Shown in pieces: positions 18,588-26,383 of a DNA stretch of 64,000 nucleotides. The stretch comes from Candidatus Leptofilum gracile (GTDB taxonomy: Bacteria; Chloroflexota; Anaerolineae; Promineifilales; Promineifilaceae): NCBI GenBank assembly GCA_016713825.1, contig JADJOJ010000012.1, positions 310,001-374,000 on the forward strand, read 5' to 3'. How positions within the stretch are numbered: position 1 is the first letter of the stretch; each line of letters begins with the position of its first letter. Both the position numbers and the translations under genes were made by a program. Under the pieces are notes generated by a model that did no database searches, was not told where the DNA came from, and saw only the letters and a list, made by a program, of their open reading frames with translations.

Positions 18588-19850
18588 TCATGTCACCACA
18601 TTTTCTGCCAAACTGTACCGTTCGTACAATTTTTCGTCTACAACCCGGCGCAACCGGTGCATGGCTTCGTAGATCTCTGTAAATTTTGTGTAGATGGGTG
18701 CGATGCCCAGGCGAATGTTGTCTGGTTTGCGGAAGTCGGGGATGACGCGCATCTCGTTGATGAGTGCCTGGCTGATGCGCCAGCCGTCATCATGCCCCAG
18801 CGAGATGTGTGAACCGCGCTGGGCTGCATCTTCCGGCGAGTTGAGCCGGAAGCCGAGCGGAGCCAACCATGCACGCCACAAATCCAGCAGGTAGCTGGTT
18901 TGCTGCACCGATTTGGTTCGCAATCTAGCCATGCCAGCCTCCAAAAGTATATCTACCCCCGGTTCGATGAGTGCAGTAGACAGCACCGGCGGCGTGCCGG
19001 TGAGGAAATGGCGCAGCCCGGCATCCCGTTCATAATCCAGGGCAAAGTCGAACATGTTTTCGTGCCCCATCCAGCCGGTGATGGGGTTGCCAAGCTTGCT
19101 TTGCCACTGCCGCTGGATGTACAAAAAGGCGGGGGAGCCAGGGCCGCCGTTGAGGTATTTGTAGGTGCAGCCGACGGCCAGCGGTACGTTGGCGGCGTTT
19201 AGATCGGCCGGTACGGAGCCGACGGAATGGCTCATGTCCCACAGCATGAGCGCGCCGGCGTTGTGGGCCAGCTGGGTTATTGGGGCCATGTCGTAGGTGT
19301 AGCTGCTCTTGAAAACGGTGTGGCTGAGGGCGACCAGGGCGGTGTCGTTGTCGATGGCGTTGGCCAATGCCTCAGAGGGGCCGTGGATGCCGTCTGAGGG
19401 GATGATTTGCAGCTGCAACGGCCGTTCCGCCAACCGGGCCACCCCCTGTAAAATGTACAAATCGGAAGGAAAATTCAGATCGTCGGTGATGATTTTGGAA
19501 CGGCCGTTGTTAAAGTTCACCGCCGCCAACGCCAGCTTAAACAAGTTGATCGACGTCGAATCGGCCACAATCACCTCATCCGCCCCCGCGCCGATGAGCT
19601 GGCCAATTTTGCCGCCAATCTCGCTTTGCAGCCCCATCCAGCCTTCGTTCCAGCCGCGAATCAGCCGTTGGCCCCACTGCCGGTCTACCAAATCCTGCGC
19701 CACCGCGCGGCTGCGCTTAAGCAGCCGCCCCAGCGAATTGCCATCCAGGTAAATTAAATCTGGATCGGCGATGAAAAATTGGTTACGAAAATGGGCCAAA
19801 GGGTCTTGGCTATCAAGTTTTTGGGCATAAGCGAGATCGGTTATCAACAT
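18588..19850 (-). CDS. kynU: Kynureninase
   Basis: A 420-residue PLP enzyme of the aminotransferase class V fold that splits kynurenine to anthranilate and alanine. The PLP lysine is Lys231 in TYKYLNGGPG, and LWDMSHSVG (Asp205, His208) holds the cofactor ring. The N-terminal YLDGNSLGRL and RLIRGWNEGWMG are characteristic of kynureninase rather than cysteine desulfurase. No other tryptophan-catabolism gene is nearby, so it may serve NAD precursor or anthranilate salvage. It ends 35 nt after the response regulator gene on the same strand but the link may be fortuitous. Confidence 0.9.
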   Translation of the reverse strand: MLITDLAYAQKLDSQDPLAHFRNQFFIADPDLIYLDGNSLGRLLKRSRAVAQDLVDRQWGQRLIRGWNEGWMGLQSEIGGKIGQLIGAGADEVIVADSTSINLFKLALAAVNFNNGRSKIITDDLNFPSDLYILQGVARLAERPLQLQIIPSDGIHGPSEALANAIDNDTALVALSHTVFKSSYTYDMAPITQLAHNAGALMLWDMSHSVGSVPADLNAANVPLAVGCTYKYLNGGPGSPAFLYIQRQWQSKLGNPITGWMGHENMFDFALDYERDAGLRHFLTGTPPVLSTALIEPGVDILLEAGMARLRTKSVQQTSYLLDLWRAWLAPLGFRLNSPEDAAQRGSHISLGHDDGWRISQALINEMRVIPDFRKPDNIRLGIAPIYTKFTEIYEAMHRLRRVVDEKLYERYSLAENVVT

Positions 19851-19885
19851 GAATCCTCTTTTTTGTGCCAGAAGCCGCAGGATTA

Positions 19886-20548
19886 TCAGGAATCTGGCTG
19901 GTCTTCCAGGTCAATCAGGTGGAAGCGCAGGGCGGTGATGACGGCCTGGGTGCGGGTGGGCTGGTTGAGCTTGGTGAAGATGCGCTTGACGTAGGTGTGC
20001 ACCGTTGCGTCGCTGATGTTGAGGCGCAACGCCATCTCTTTGTAGGTGGCGGCCGTGGCCATGAGCCCCAGGATTTCCAGTTCGCGGGGAGAAAGCGTGG
20101 GTGCTGGGAGTTCGTTGGGCTCTGGGCGGCGGCTGCGCTCTAGCAGCGCCTGGGTGATCTCTGGGCCGAGGTACCGCTTGCCGGCGGCCACCTGGCGGAT
20201 GGCGTGGGCCAGCCCTTGGGGCGAGACGTCTTTGTGCACAAAACCATCGACGCCGTTTTCCAGCGCGTCTAGCGCCGCTGCTTCTACCGGTGCACCAGAC
20301 AAGATGAGGGTGCGAATCCAGGCGACGGATCGCTTCATTTGTGCGGCCGTTTCCAATCCATCCAGCCCTGGCATCTTCCAATCTAGCAGGGCCACGTCTG
20401 GCAGGGTGTCGTAGATGAGACTGATGGCATCACGGCCGTTTTCCGCCTCCGCCACCACCTCAAAATCTGGCTCCTGGCGCAGCACCAGCTTCAGCCCATG
20501 CCGCACCACCAGATGATCATCTGCAATCAAAATCCGAATCTTCTTCAT
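19886..20548 (-). CDS. NarL/FixJ-family response regulator
   Basis: A 220-residue two-domain regulator. The receiver (1-120) has acidic residues Asp10-Asp11, phosphoacceptor Asp56 (ALLDWKMPG) and the conserved Lys in FVHKD. A LuxR-type helix-turn-helix follows (about 150-210: LSPRELEILGLMATA, then YKEMALRLNISDATVHTYV). It is encoded just downstream of a NarX-like kinase (20627-22297), its probable partner, separated only by a hairpin repeat. Target genes are unknown. Confidence 0.9.
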   Translation of the reverse strand: MKKIRILIADDHLVVRHGLKLVLRQEPDFEVVAEAENGRDAISLIYDTLPDVALLDWKMPGLDGLETAAQMKRSVAWIRTLILSGAPVEAAALDALENGVDGFVHKDVSPQGLAHAIRQVAAGKRYLGPEITQALLERSRRPEPNELPAPTLSPRELEILGLMATAATYKEMALRLNISDATVHTYVKRIFTKLNQPTRTQAVITALRFHLIDLEDQPDS

Positions 20549-20560
20549 AGTAAACTTTAG

Positions 20561-20625
20561 CCACAGATTTCGCAGATTACGCAGATTTTTGTTCTTCTAT
20601 TCTGCGAAATTTGTGTCATCTGTGG
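20561..20625. repeat. Iterated-unit hairpin, CGCAGATT class
   Basis: ACAGATTTCGCAGATTACGC-type units on the left pair with TCTGCGAAATTTGTGTCATC-type sequence on the right. Copies of this class also lie at 28165-28224, 32446-32515, 36219-36268 and 44641-44685, nearly always in gaps between genes. Confidence 0.8.
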
Positions 20626-20626
20626 A

Positions 20627-22297
20627 TCATTTTCCTGTTCCGTTGCCTGGCCAGGCGGTGGGGATGTCGATGACGATGGAGGTGCCTGCTTCTGGCTGGC
20701 TGAAAATGTCGCAGGTGCCGCCCAGGCTGTAGGCTCGATTTTGCATGCCGCGCAGGCCAAAATGCTCCTGACCATGCTCCTGTGCCAGGGCGATGTCTGG
20801 TTCAAAGCCACGGCCGTTATCACGCACGACGAGGCGGGCACGGCCGTTTTCTACATCCACACACACCCTGGCCTCCGTGGCTGCTGCGTGGTGCACGATG
20901 TTGGTCAGGCATTCTTGCGTCATGCGGTACAGGCTGCGGCAGGCGCGCGGCGAGAGCGTGTCGAAGCTGCCGCGAATGTCGAATTGCAACGCCAGCGTGT
21001 TGGCTTGCAGCACGTCGGTCGCGTATTGGTTCAGATCGCTTTGGAACGCTTCTGGCGTGATTTCTTCTGACCACAAATCGTGAATGGCGCGGCGAATTTC
21101 CTGGCGGGCAGATTCGGCCGTTTCTCTGGCCCACAGCAGCTCAGAACGAATCGCTGTTGGGTCGCGGTCTAGCAATTTTTCGGCACCATCCAGGGTAAAC
21201 ACAATGCCAAACAGCGATTGCGAGAGGGTGTCGTGCATTTCCAGGGCGATGCGGGCGCGTTCGGCCTGTACGGCCGTTTCCTTCGCCCGTCGCAGTCTGG
21301 TTTGCATCATGCTGATGGCCACGGCCGTTTGCCGGGCCAACGCCTCCAACGAGCGCCGCCGGGTGGCATCGACACCCTCTGGCGCTGTTTCCACCAGCAG
21401 CAAGCCAATCGGCTGGATGCCCCACAGCAGCGGTACGGGCAGGCAGTGGGCCATCTCAAAAAGCTGGCCAAGCTGGTTTGCCGCCCCCCCAGCCTGAAAA
21501 TCGGCCAGCGACAGGGTGGCGGTGTACGGCACGGTGCCGGGGGCCATCTGGTTTGCCTGGCGGCTGCATTGCAGCCAGCCCGTCATCTGCCCCTGCTCAT
21601 CCGCCAGGCCGATGAGCGCCCGGCCAAAGCCCAGTTCCGTGGTAACGGCTCGCAGCACCACTTCTTGTACCGCTTCTACATCGGCGGATTGGTGCAGGGC
21701 GGCGGTAAAGCTGTGCAGCACGGCCAGGTTCTGGTTGGCCTGCTGCTGATGGGTGCTGAGATGTTGTAACTGATGGAGTAAAACGGCCGCATAGCCAAAA
21801 GCGCCGCTAATCAGGTAAAATCCCGTCACGTTCACAATCACGGTGAGCCAGTTGATCGGCGTGTTGGTGAGCTGGACGTGGCTGAGGAGAACGGCCGTAT
21901 ACAGCGGCAAAAATAGCGTGGTGGCCACAATCGCCCCACGCAGCTGGAAGAAAAATCCAGCAGCAATCAGCGGGCTGAGCGCATACAAATAATAAGGCGA
22001 TTGCTCCCCGCCAGACAGCCCTAAACAGGCGGCCACCAGCAAAAAATCGGCCAGCAGCAGCCAGGGGCGGCGGGTTAGCCATTGGTTAAGCTGGCTGGAA
22101 AAAAAGGTGATCAGCAGGTTGGGCAGCAGCGAGATAGCCAGCAAGATGGCCAATCGTTCCTGATTTTGCCCGGCGGAGATGATGAACAGCAGCGGCGGAA
22201 TGAGGCTGAGCCAGCGGTACAAAATAAGCAGCCGAAACACCAGGCGTGGATCGCCCGGATTTTCTACCTGATTCGTGCGTGCGGCCAGCAGGTTCAT
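20627..22297 (-). CDS. NarX-type sensor histidine kinase with GAF domain
   Basis: A 556-residue membrane kinase. The N-terminal 160 residues contain five or six hydrophobic helices; a GAF-like region follows (about 190-340), then a HisKA_3 dimerisation domain with the phosphorylated His in ALEMHDTLSQ and a C-terminal HATPase (VRDNGRGFEPD, FGLRGMQNRA). ATG 22297 after a GGAG site is preferred to 22408, which reads through the repeat array. It forms a two-component pair with the response regulator downstream. The signal is unknown; the multi-helix sensor suggests a membrane-associated or small hydrophobic signal. Confidence 0.85.
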   Translation of the reverse strand: MNLLAARTNQVENPGDPRLVFRLLILYRWLSLIPPLLFIISAGQNQERLAILLAISLLPNLLITFFSSQLNQWLTRRPWLLLADFLLVAACLGLSGGEQSPYYLYALSPLIAAGFFFQLRGAIVATTLFLPLYTAVLLSHVQLTNTPINWLTVIVNVTGFYLISGAFGYAAVLLHQLQHLSTHQQQANQNLAVLHSFTAALHQSADVEAVQEVVLRAVTTELGFGRALIGLADEQGQMTGWLQCSRQANQMAPGTVPYTATLSLADFQAGGAANQLGQLFEMAHCLPVPLLWGIQPIGLLLVETAPEGVDATRRRSLEALARQTAVAISMMQTRLRRAKETAVQAERARIALEMHDTLSQSLFGIVFTLDGAEKLLDRDPTAIRSELLWARETAESARQEIRRAIHDLWSEEITPEAFQSDLNQYATDVLQANTLALQFDIRGSFDTLSPRACRSLYRMTQECLTNIVHHAAATEARVCVDVENGRARLVVRDNGRGFEPDIALAQEHGQEHFGLRGMQNRAYSLGGTCDIFSQPEAGTSIVIDIPTAWPGNGTGK

Positions 22298-22347
22298 AGG
22301 CGCTCCATTATGCGATTTATGTTGGGATTGACAAATGTGTTGAGTAA

Positions 22348-22500
22348 AGTGCCAGGCACGGGGCGACCGATCCTGGTTCAAAAAAAATCTGCGCCCCGTG
22401 CCTGGCACTGGGACTGGCCTGGTTCAAAAAAAATCTGCGCCCCGTGCCTGGCACTCGAACTGGCCTGGTTTATAAAAAATCTGCGCTCCGTGCCTGGCAC
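22348..22500. repeat. 46-bp tandem repeat array with an inverted half-copy
   Basis: Three 46-bp units, each with CTGGTTC, an A-run, TCTGCG and CCCCGTGCCTGGCAC, follow an inverted copy of the last part (GTGCCAGGCACGGGG). The array fills the whole gap between two divergently transcribed two-component systems, so both promoters must lie in or next to it. Confidence 0.85.
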
Positions 22501-22511
22501 CAGGACCTAAT

Positions 22512-23207
22512 ATGAAAACAACTGCCAAAATTTTAGTTGTAGAAGATGAATTAAGCATCCAAACCATTGTGCGCACCTATCTGGAAAGCGCCGGTTTTGG
22601 CGTGACCATTGTGGATAACGGCCCAGAGGCGCTCACCCAGGCGCGGCTGCTCCAGCCAGATTTGGTGCTGCTAGATTTGAACCTGCCGGGCATGGACGGC
22701 ATGGAGGTGGCGGCGCGGTTGCGCGAGGAGTCGAGTGTCTACATCCTCATGCTGTCGGCGCGGGGGGAAGAGGCGGACCGGGTGGCTGGGCTGCGCATCG
22801 GTGCGGATGATTTTTTGACGAAGCCGTTTAGCCCGCGCGAACTGGTGGCGCGGGTGGAGGCAGTTTTACGGCGAAGACGGGAAACGGCCGTTTCCCCCAC
22901 CACCCTCTACACCTTCCAACAGCTCGCCATCAACCCAGACAGCCACGAAGCGATCGCCGCCGGGCAGCCGCTGGACCTTACCGCCACCGAATTTCAGGTG
23001 CTGTTGGAGCTGGCCAAAAATGCTGGCCGCGTCCTCACCCGTGACCAGCTTTTGGCCCTGGTTTGGGGCAGCGACTACTACGGCAACGACCGTGTCGTGG
23101 ATGTGTACGTGGGCCAGGTGCGCCGCAAGCTGCAAGATGCCACCGGCCTGCTGCTCATCGAGACGGTGCGGGGGATTGGGTATAAGTTTGTAGACGTGAA
23201 AAGATGA
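22512..23207 (+). CDS. OmpR/PhoB-family response regulator
   Basis: A 231-residue regulator. The receiver has Glu11-Asp12, phosphoacceptor Asp55 (LLDLNLPGMDG) and Lys in FLTKPF. The winged-helix DNA-binding domain spans about 130-230 (LTATEFQVLLELAKNAGRVL, VDVYVGQVRRKL, GIGYKF). The HAMP histidine kinase 87 nt downstream is its evident partner. ATG 22512 begins right after the tandem repeat array. Target promoters are not visible. Confidence 0.9.
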   Translation: MKTTAKILVVEDELSIQTIVRTYLESAGFGVTIVDNGPEALTQARLLQPDLVLLDLNLPGMDGMEVAARLREESSVYILMLSARGEEADRVAGLRIGADDFLTKPFSPRELVARVEAVLRRRRETAVSPTTLYTFQQLAINPDSHEAIAAGQPLDLTATEFQVLLELAKNAGRVLTRDQLLALVWGSDYYGNDRVVDVYVGQVRRKLQDATGLLLIETVRGIGYKFVDVKR

Positions 23208-23210
23208 CAA

Positions 23211-23280
23211 GGTGAACGGGTGAAGGGGTGAACGGGTGAAATTGGTCACCCCTTCACCCCTTCACCCTCTCACCCCTTCA
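23211..23280. repeat. Octamer-repeat hairpin, GGTGAACG class
   Basis: GGTGAACG, GGTGAAGG, GGTGAACG, GGTGAA is followed by repeated CACCCCTT units. It occupies the entire gap between the response regulator and histidine kinase genes of one operon. Confidence 0.85.
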
Positions 23281-23294
23281 TCCTGCGAGGAAAA

Positions 23295-24413
23295 ATGCCC
23301 TGGTACAAACGACTCCGCTGGCGACTGGTTGGCTCCCAATTTTTGGTGGCGCTGGTTGGTGTTAGCATTATGATGCTGGCGACGCGGATTATTATCATCA
23401 ACATGGCCCCGGTGGTGATACGGCCGCTTCTAGAAGCGCTGCTGCAAACTCCCGGCAACCTGCTGCAAACCGAAGCCGATCTCATCATTTCGTTTCGCAA
23501 TGCGGTGCTATTTTCTGTGCTGTTTGCCGCCCTGGGGGCGATCATTGCCGGGGTTTTTTCATCCGCTTTGCTGTGGGGCACCATTATCAACCCGCTGCGG
23601 CAGGTGGCCGACAGCAGTCAGCGGATAGCGGACGGCCGTTTCGACGAGCGCGTTACCGTCCCCCAAAGCAGCGGCGAGGCGATGGCCCAACTGGTGACCA
23701 GCTTCAACCAGATGACCGCCACTCTGGAAGAGGTAGAGCAGCAGCGCGTGGCCTTGCTGGGCAACATCGCCCACGAGCTGCGCACGCCGCTGACGGGGCT
23801 AAAGGGCTACCTGGAAGGGCTTATGGACGGCCTGTTCCCGGCCAACGAAGAAACGTTCGCCTGGATGTCGCAAGAAGTGGCTCGCCTGGGGCGGCTGGTG
23901 GATGATATTCAGCATCTCTCGCGCATTGAGTCTGGGCAGTTCAAGCTGGATTTCCAAAAGATAGATGTGGGTCAGCTGGTGCAGCGGGTGGCGGCGCAGC
24001 TGGCGATCCAGGCGCAGAGCAAGCAGATCGCGCTGGAAGCCGCCCCATCAAACCGGTCGGTGCTGGCGCTGGCGGACGCCGATCGCGCCGCCCAAATTTT
24101 GATCAATCTGGTAGGCAATGCGATTCGCTACACGCCGGAAGGCGGGCGTGTCTGGTTAAGTGTGCAGGAAAACGGCCGTTTCGTAGAAATTAGCGTGCAG
24201 GATGACGGCATCGGCATCCCGCCGGAATCATTGCCCTACATTTTTGAGCGGTTTTACCGGGTAGACCAATCTCGCTCGCGCACCAGCGGCGGTACGGGCA
24301 TCGGGCTAACCATTTCTCGGCATCTGGTTTGGGCGATGGGTGGGGAGTTAACGGCCGTATCCGGCGGCCCAGATCAGGGCAGCTGCTTTACCTTTACCCT
24401 ACCGCTGGCGTAG
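23295..24413 (+). CDS. HAMP-domain sensor histidine kinase
   Basis: A 372-residue kinase. Two membrane helices (about 11-36 and 71-97) bracket a short extracytoplasmic loop. A HAMP linker follows (about 95-148), then HisKA with phosphorylated His160 (NIAHELRTPLTG) and HATPase with NAIRYTPEGG, DDGIGIPPE and GTGIGLTIS motifs. It is in one operon with the OmpR-type regulator upstream. The stop codon TAG is the first three bases of a TAGAGACGT hairpin repeat. Confidence 0.9.
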   Translation: MPWYKRLRWRLVGSQFLVALVGVSIMMLATRIIIINMAPVVIRPLLEALLQTPGNLLQTEADLIISFRNAVLFSVLFAALGAIIAGVFSSALLWGTIINPLRQVADSSQRIADGRFDERVTVPQSSGEAMAQLVTSFNQMTATLEEVEQQRVALLGNIAHELRTPLTGLKGYLEGLMDGLFPANEETFAWMSQEVARLGRLVDDIQHLSRIESGQFKLDFQKIDVGQLVQRVAAQLAIQAQSKQIALEAAPSNRSVLALADADRAAQILINLVGNAIRYTPEGGRVWLSVQENGRFVEISVQDDGIGIPPESLPYIFERFYRVDQSRSRTSGGTGIGLTISRHLVWAMGGELTAVSGGPDQGSCFTFTLPLA

Positions 24414-24571
24414 AGACGTTGCCGGGGCACGTCTCTACGGGTAAATTGGCCAAAAAACGTGGAAAGTACGGCCGTTTTGCGATACTCTTTACCCGGAAGA
24501 AGAAAACCCACTATCTTTGCAGATTTTAAACCCACCAGAGGGAGTGTCATACCCGCGTAGGCGGGTAGCCA
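24411..24571. repeat. TAGAGACGT hairpin and REP-like palindrome
   Basis: 24411-24437 is a stem TAGAGACGT...ACGTCTCTA starting in the kinase stop codon; a relative at 33424-33445 begins in the nadK stop codon. 24546-24571 is a second copy of the GTCATACCCGC / GCGGGTA palindrome seen at 9195. The 268 bp between 24414 and 24681 hold no other feature. Confidence 0.75.
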
Positions 24572-24681
24572 TCTTTTCACTGGCGTGGATTCTCGCATTC
24601 GCAGAGCCTGCCCTCAGGAAGGTGGGGGAATGACAATCAAAAGTGCAAAGATAATGAGAACCCTCTTTGGAGCAGATTACA

Positions 24682-25584
24682 ATGCTGAATTTTCTACCAG
24701 CCCCCATCATTGGTGCTGTGGCTTCGATTGCCATTTTTATCAATACCCTTTTTTGGTGCCTCCTTTTGTACCTGGCCGCCGTGGCCAAGCTGCTGGTGCC
24801 CATCCCCGCCTGGCGCAAGCAATGCACCAAAGCTGCCATCTGGCTGGCCGAAGCGTGGATACGCGGCAACAGCGCCTGGATGTGGCTCACCCAGCGCACC
24901 GATTGGCGCGTCTCTGGCCTGGAAGGCTTGACCAACGAAGCGTGGTATCTGGTGGTCAGCAATCACCAATCCTGGGTAGATATTTTTGTGTTGCAGCATG
25001 TTTTCAACAAGAAAATCCCCTTCCTCAAATTTTTCCTTAAGCAAGAGCTGATCTGGGTGCCGGTGATTGGGCTGGCCTGGTGGGCGCTCGATTTTCCCTT
25101 CATGAAGCGGTATTCCCGGGAACAAATCGCCCGCAACCCAGAACTGCGTGGCAAAGATTTGGAAACCACGCGCAAAATGTGTGAACGGTTCAAAACCACG
25201 CCAGTTTCCGTGATGAACTTTTTGGAGGGCACCCGCATTACCCCCGGCAAGCACCAGCGGCAGCAGTCGCCCTACCGCCATTTGCTTAAGCCCAAGGCGG
25301 GGGGCATTGGTTTTGTGCTGGGGGCAATGGGGGAGCAGGTTCACACCATGCTAGACGTAACCATCGTTTACCCGCAGGGAATCCCGGATGCGTGGGCTTT
25401 TATCCGTGGCGAGGTGAAAGTGATAGAAGTGATTGTGCAAAAACGGCCGATTCCCCCCGAATTCCGCAACCAGGATTACCAAAACGACGAACCGTTCCGC
25501 GAGACGTTCCAGGCCTGGGTACGCGATCTGTGGGCCGAAAAAGACCACCTGCTGGACGAACGCCTGGGTGTGGCTGAACGCTAG
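24682..25584 (+). CDS. YihG-like 1-acylglycerol-3-phosphate acyltransferase
   Basis: A 300-residue membrane acyltransferase. Motif I is VSNHQSWVDI (NH-x4-D catalytic pair), motif II is around FPFMKRYSRE, and motif III is NFLEGTRIT (EGTR). One or two N-terminal helices anchor it. The length and the KMCERFK...NFLEGTR arrangement fit the YihG/AGPAT group that acylates lysophosphatidic acid. ATG 24682 is chosen with GGAG upstream; a TTG 15 nt earlier would overlap this site. It stands alone in a repeat-flanked transcription unit. Confidence 0.85.
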   Translation: MLNFLPAPIIGAVASIAIFINTLFWCLLLYLAAVAKLLVPIPAWRKQCTKAAIWLAEAWIRGNSAWMWLTQRTDWRVSGLEGLTNEAWYLVVSNHQSWVDIFVLQHVFNKKIPFLKFFLKQELIWVPVIGLAWWALDFPFMKRYSREQIARNPELRGKDLETTRKMCERFKTTPVSVMNFLEGTRITPGKHQRQQSPYRHLLKPKAGGIGFVLGAMGEQVHTMLDVTIVYPQGIPDAWAFIRGEVKVIEVIVQKRPIPPEFRNQDYQNDEPFRETFQAWVRDLWAEKDHLLDERLGVAER

Positions 25585-25770
25585 TTGTCTGCTGCCAAGA
25601 TTGGGCCAATTTTTCGGGAGTTCACCTGCTGAATGTTACCCAATTGGCCCAATCTCTAGCGAAAGCTCTTTACACAATCCTTACATCCCCTTTACGGCGC
25701 ATTTGCAAACGGCTGGTATGCTTACGGCATATTGTGAAAAAATTATCAAATTCAAGTAGAGGATGACATC

Positions 25771-26124
25771 GTGTTTAGATCATTATTTGGCCAGGCGATG
25801 GGGGGAACGGCCGTAAAAAATATCACCCCAGATGAACTGCAAGAAAAAATCAAGAGCAAGCAGCCCGTTCTGGTGCTGGATGTGCGCCAGCCAGAAGAGT
25901 ATGCCCACGATGGCCACATCAAAGGGGCGCGCCTGATGCCCCTAGGCACCTTGCGCCACCGCCTGAGCGAACTGCCCAAAGATACGCCCATCATTTGCGT
26001 TTGCCGCTCTGGCGCGCGCAGCCGCACCGCTTGTGAGCAGCTGGCCCGCGAAGGGTTTGAAGATGTTACCAACATGGGCGGCGGCATGATCGCCTGGAAG
26101 CGCGCCCGCTTGCCCTTCATGTAA
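25771..26124 (+). CDS. Single-domain rhodanese (sulfurtransferase)
   Basis: A 117-residue protein: a short N-terminal helix (FRSLFGQAMGG) then a rhodanese domain with LDVRQPEEYAHDGHIKGA and the active-site loop CVCRSGARS, whose first or second Cys should carry persulfide. It begins at a GTG with an AGAGG site. The N-terminal extension is not hydrophobic enough for a clear signal peptide. It precedes a SulP anion permease by 259 bp and fits the sulfur theme of the region, but it is not in the main sulfur cluster. Confidence 0.85.
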   Translation: MFRSLFGQAMGGTAVKNITPDELQEKIKSKQPVLVLDVRQPEEYAHDGHIKGARLMPLGTLRHRLSELPKDTPIICVCRSGARSRTACEQLAREGFEDVTNMGGGMIAWKRARLPFM

Positions 26125-26176
26125 CAATCGGCACCAGGGGTAAGGGCGGCAGATTTTGTGCCGTCCGCATCGAATT

Positions 26177-26242
26177 AGGGGACGTGGACCTCGTCGCTGA
26201 CGCAGATTTTTATCCGCGTTTTTTGCGAAGGTCCGCGTCCCC
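26177..26242. repeat. GC-rich hairpin between rhodanese and sulP
   Basis: GGGGACGTGGACC pairs with GGTCCGCGTCCCC across a centre holding CGCAGATT/TCCGCG units. It combines two of the dispersed repeat classes in this window. A GTGATGCGTGA-type short inverted repeat lies just after it near 26300-26340. Confidence 0.65.
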
Positions 26243-26383
26243 ATTTTGTTTAGAGCAGATTCAAAAGGCGCTTCAGAAATGCATGGGGGGGCAAGCTGTG
26301 ACGCGTGATGCATAACCAGAAGGTTCTCACGTTTCACGCATCACACCCTCAAAAACATCCTGAAGACCCTGGCAAAAGAGGGC

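Noticed and set aside
22348..22500. Possible CRISPR array
   Set aside because: Only three adjacent units with no variable spacers of normal length, and no cas genes nearby.
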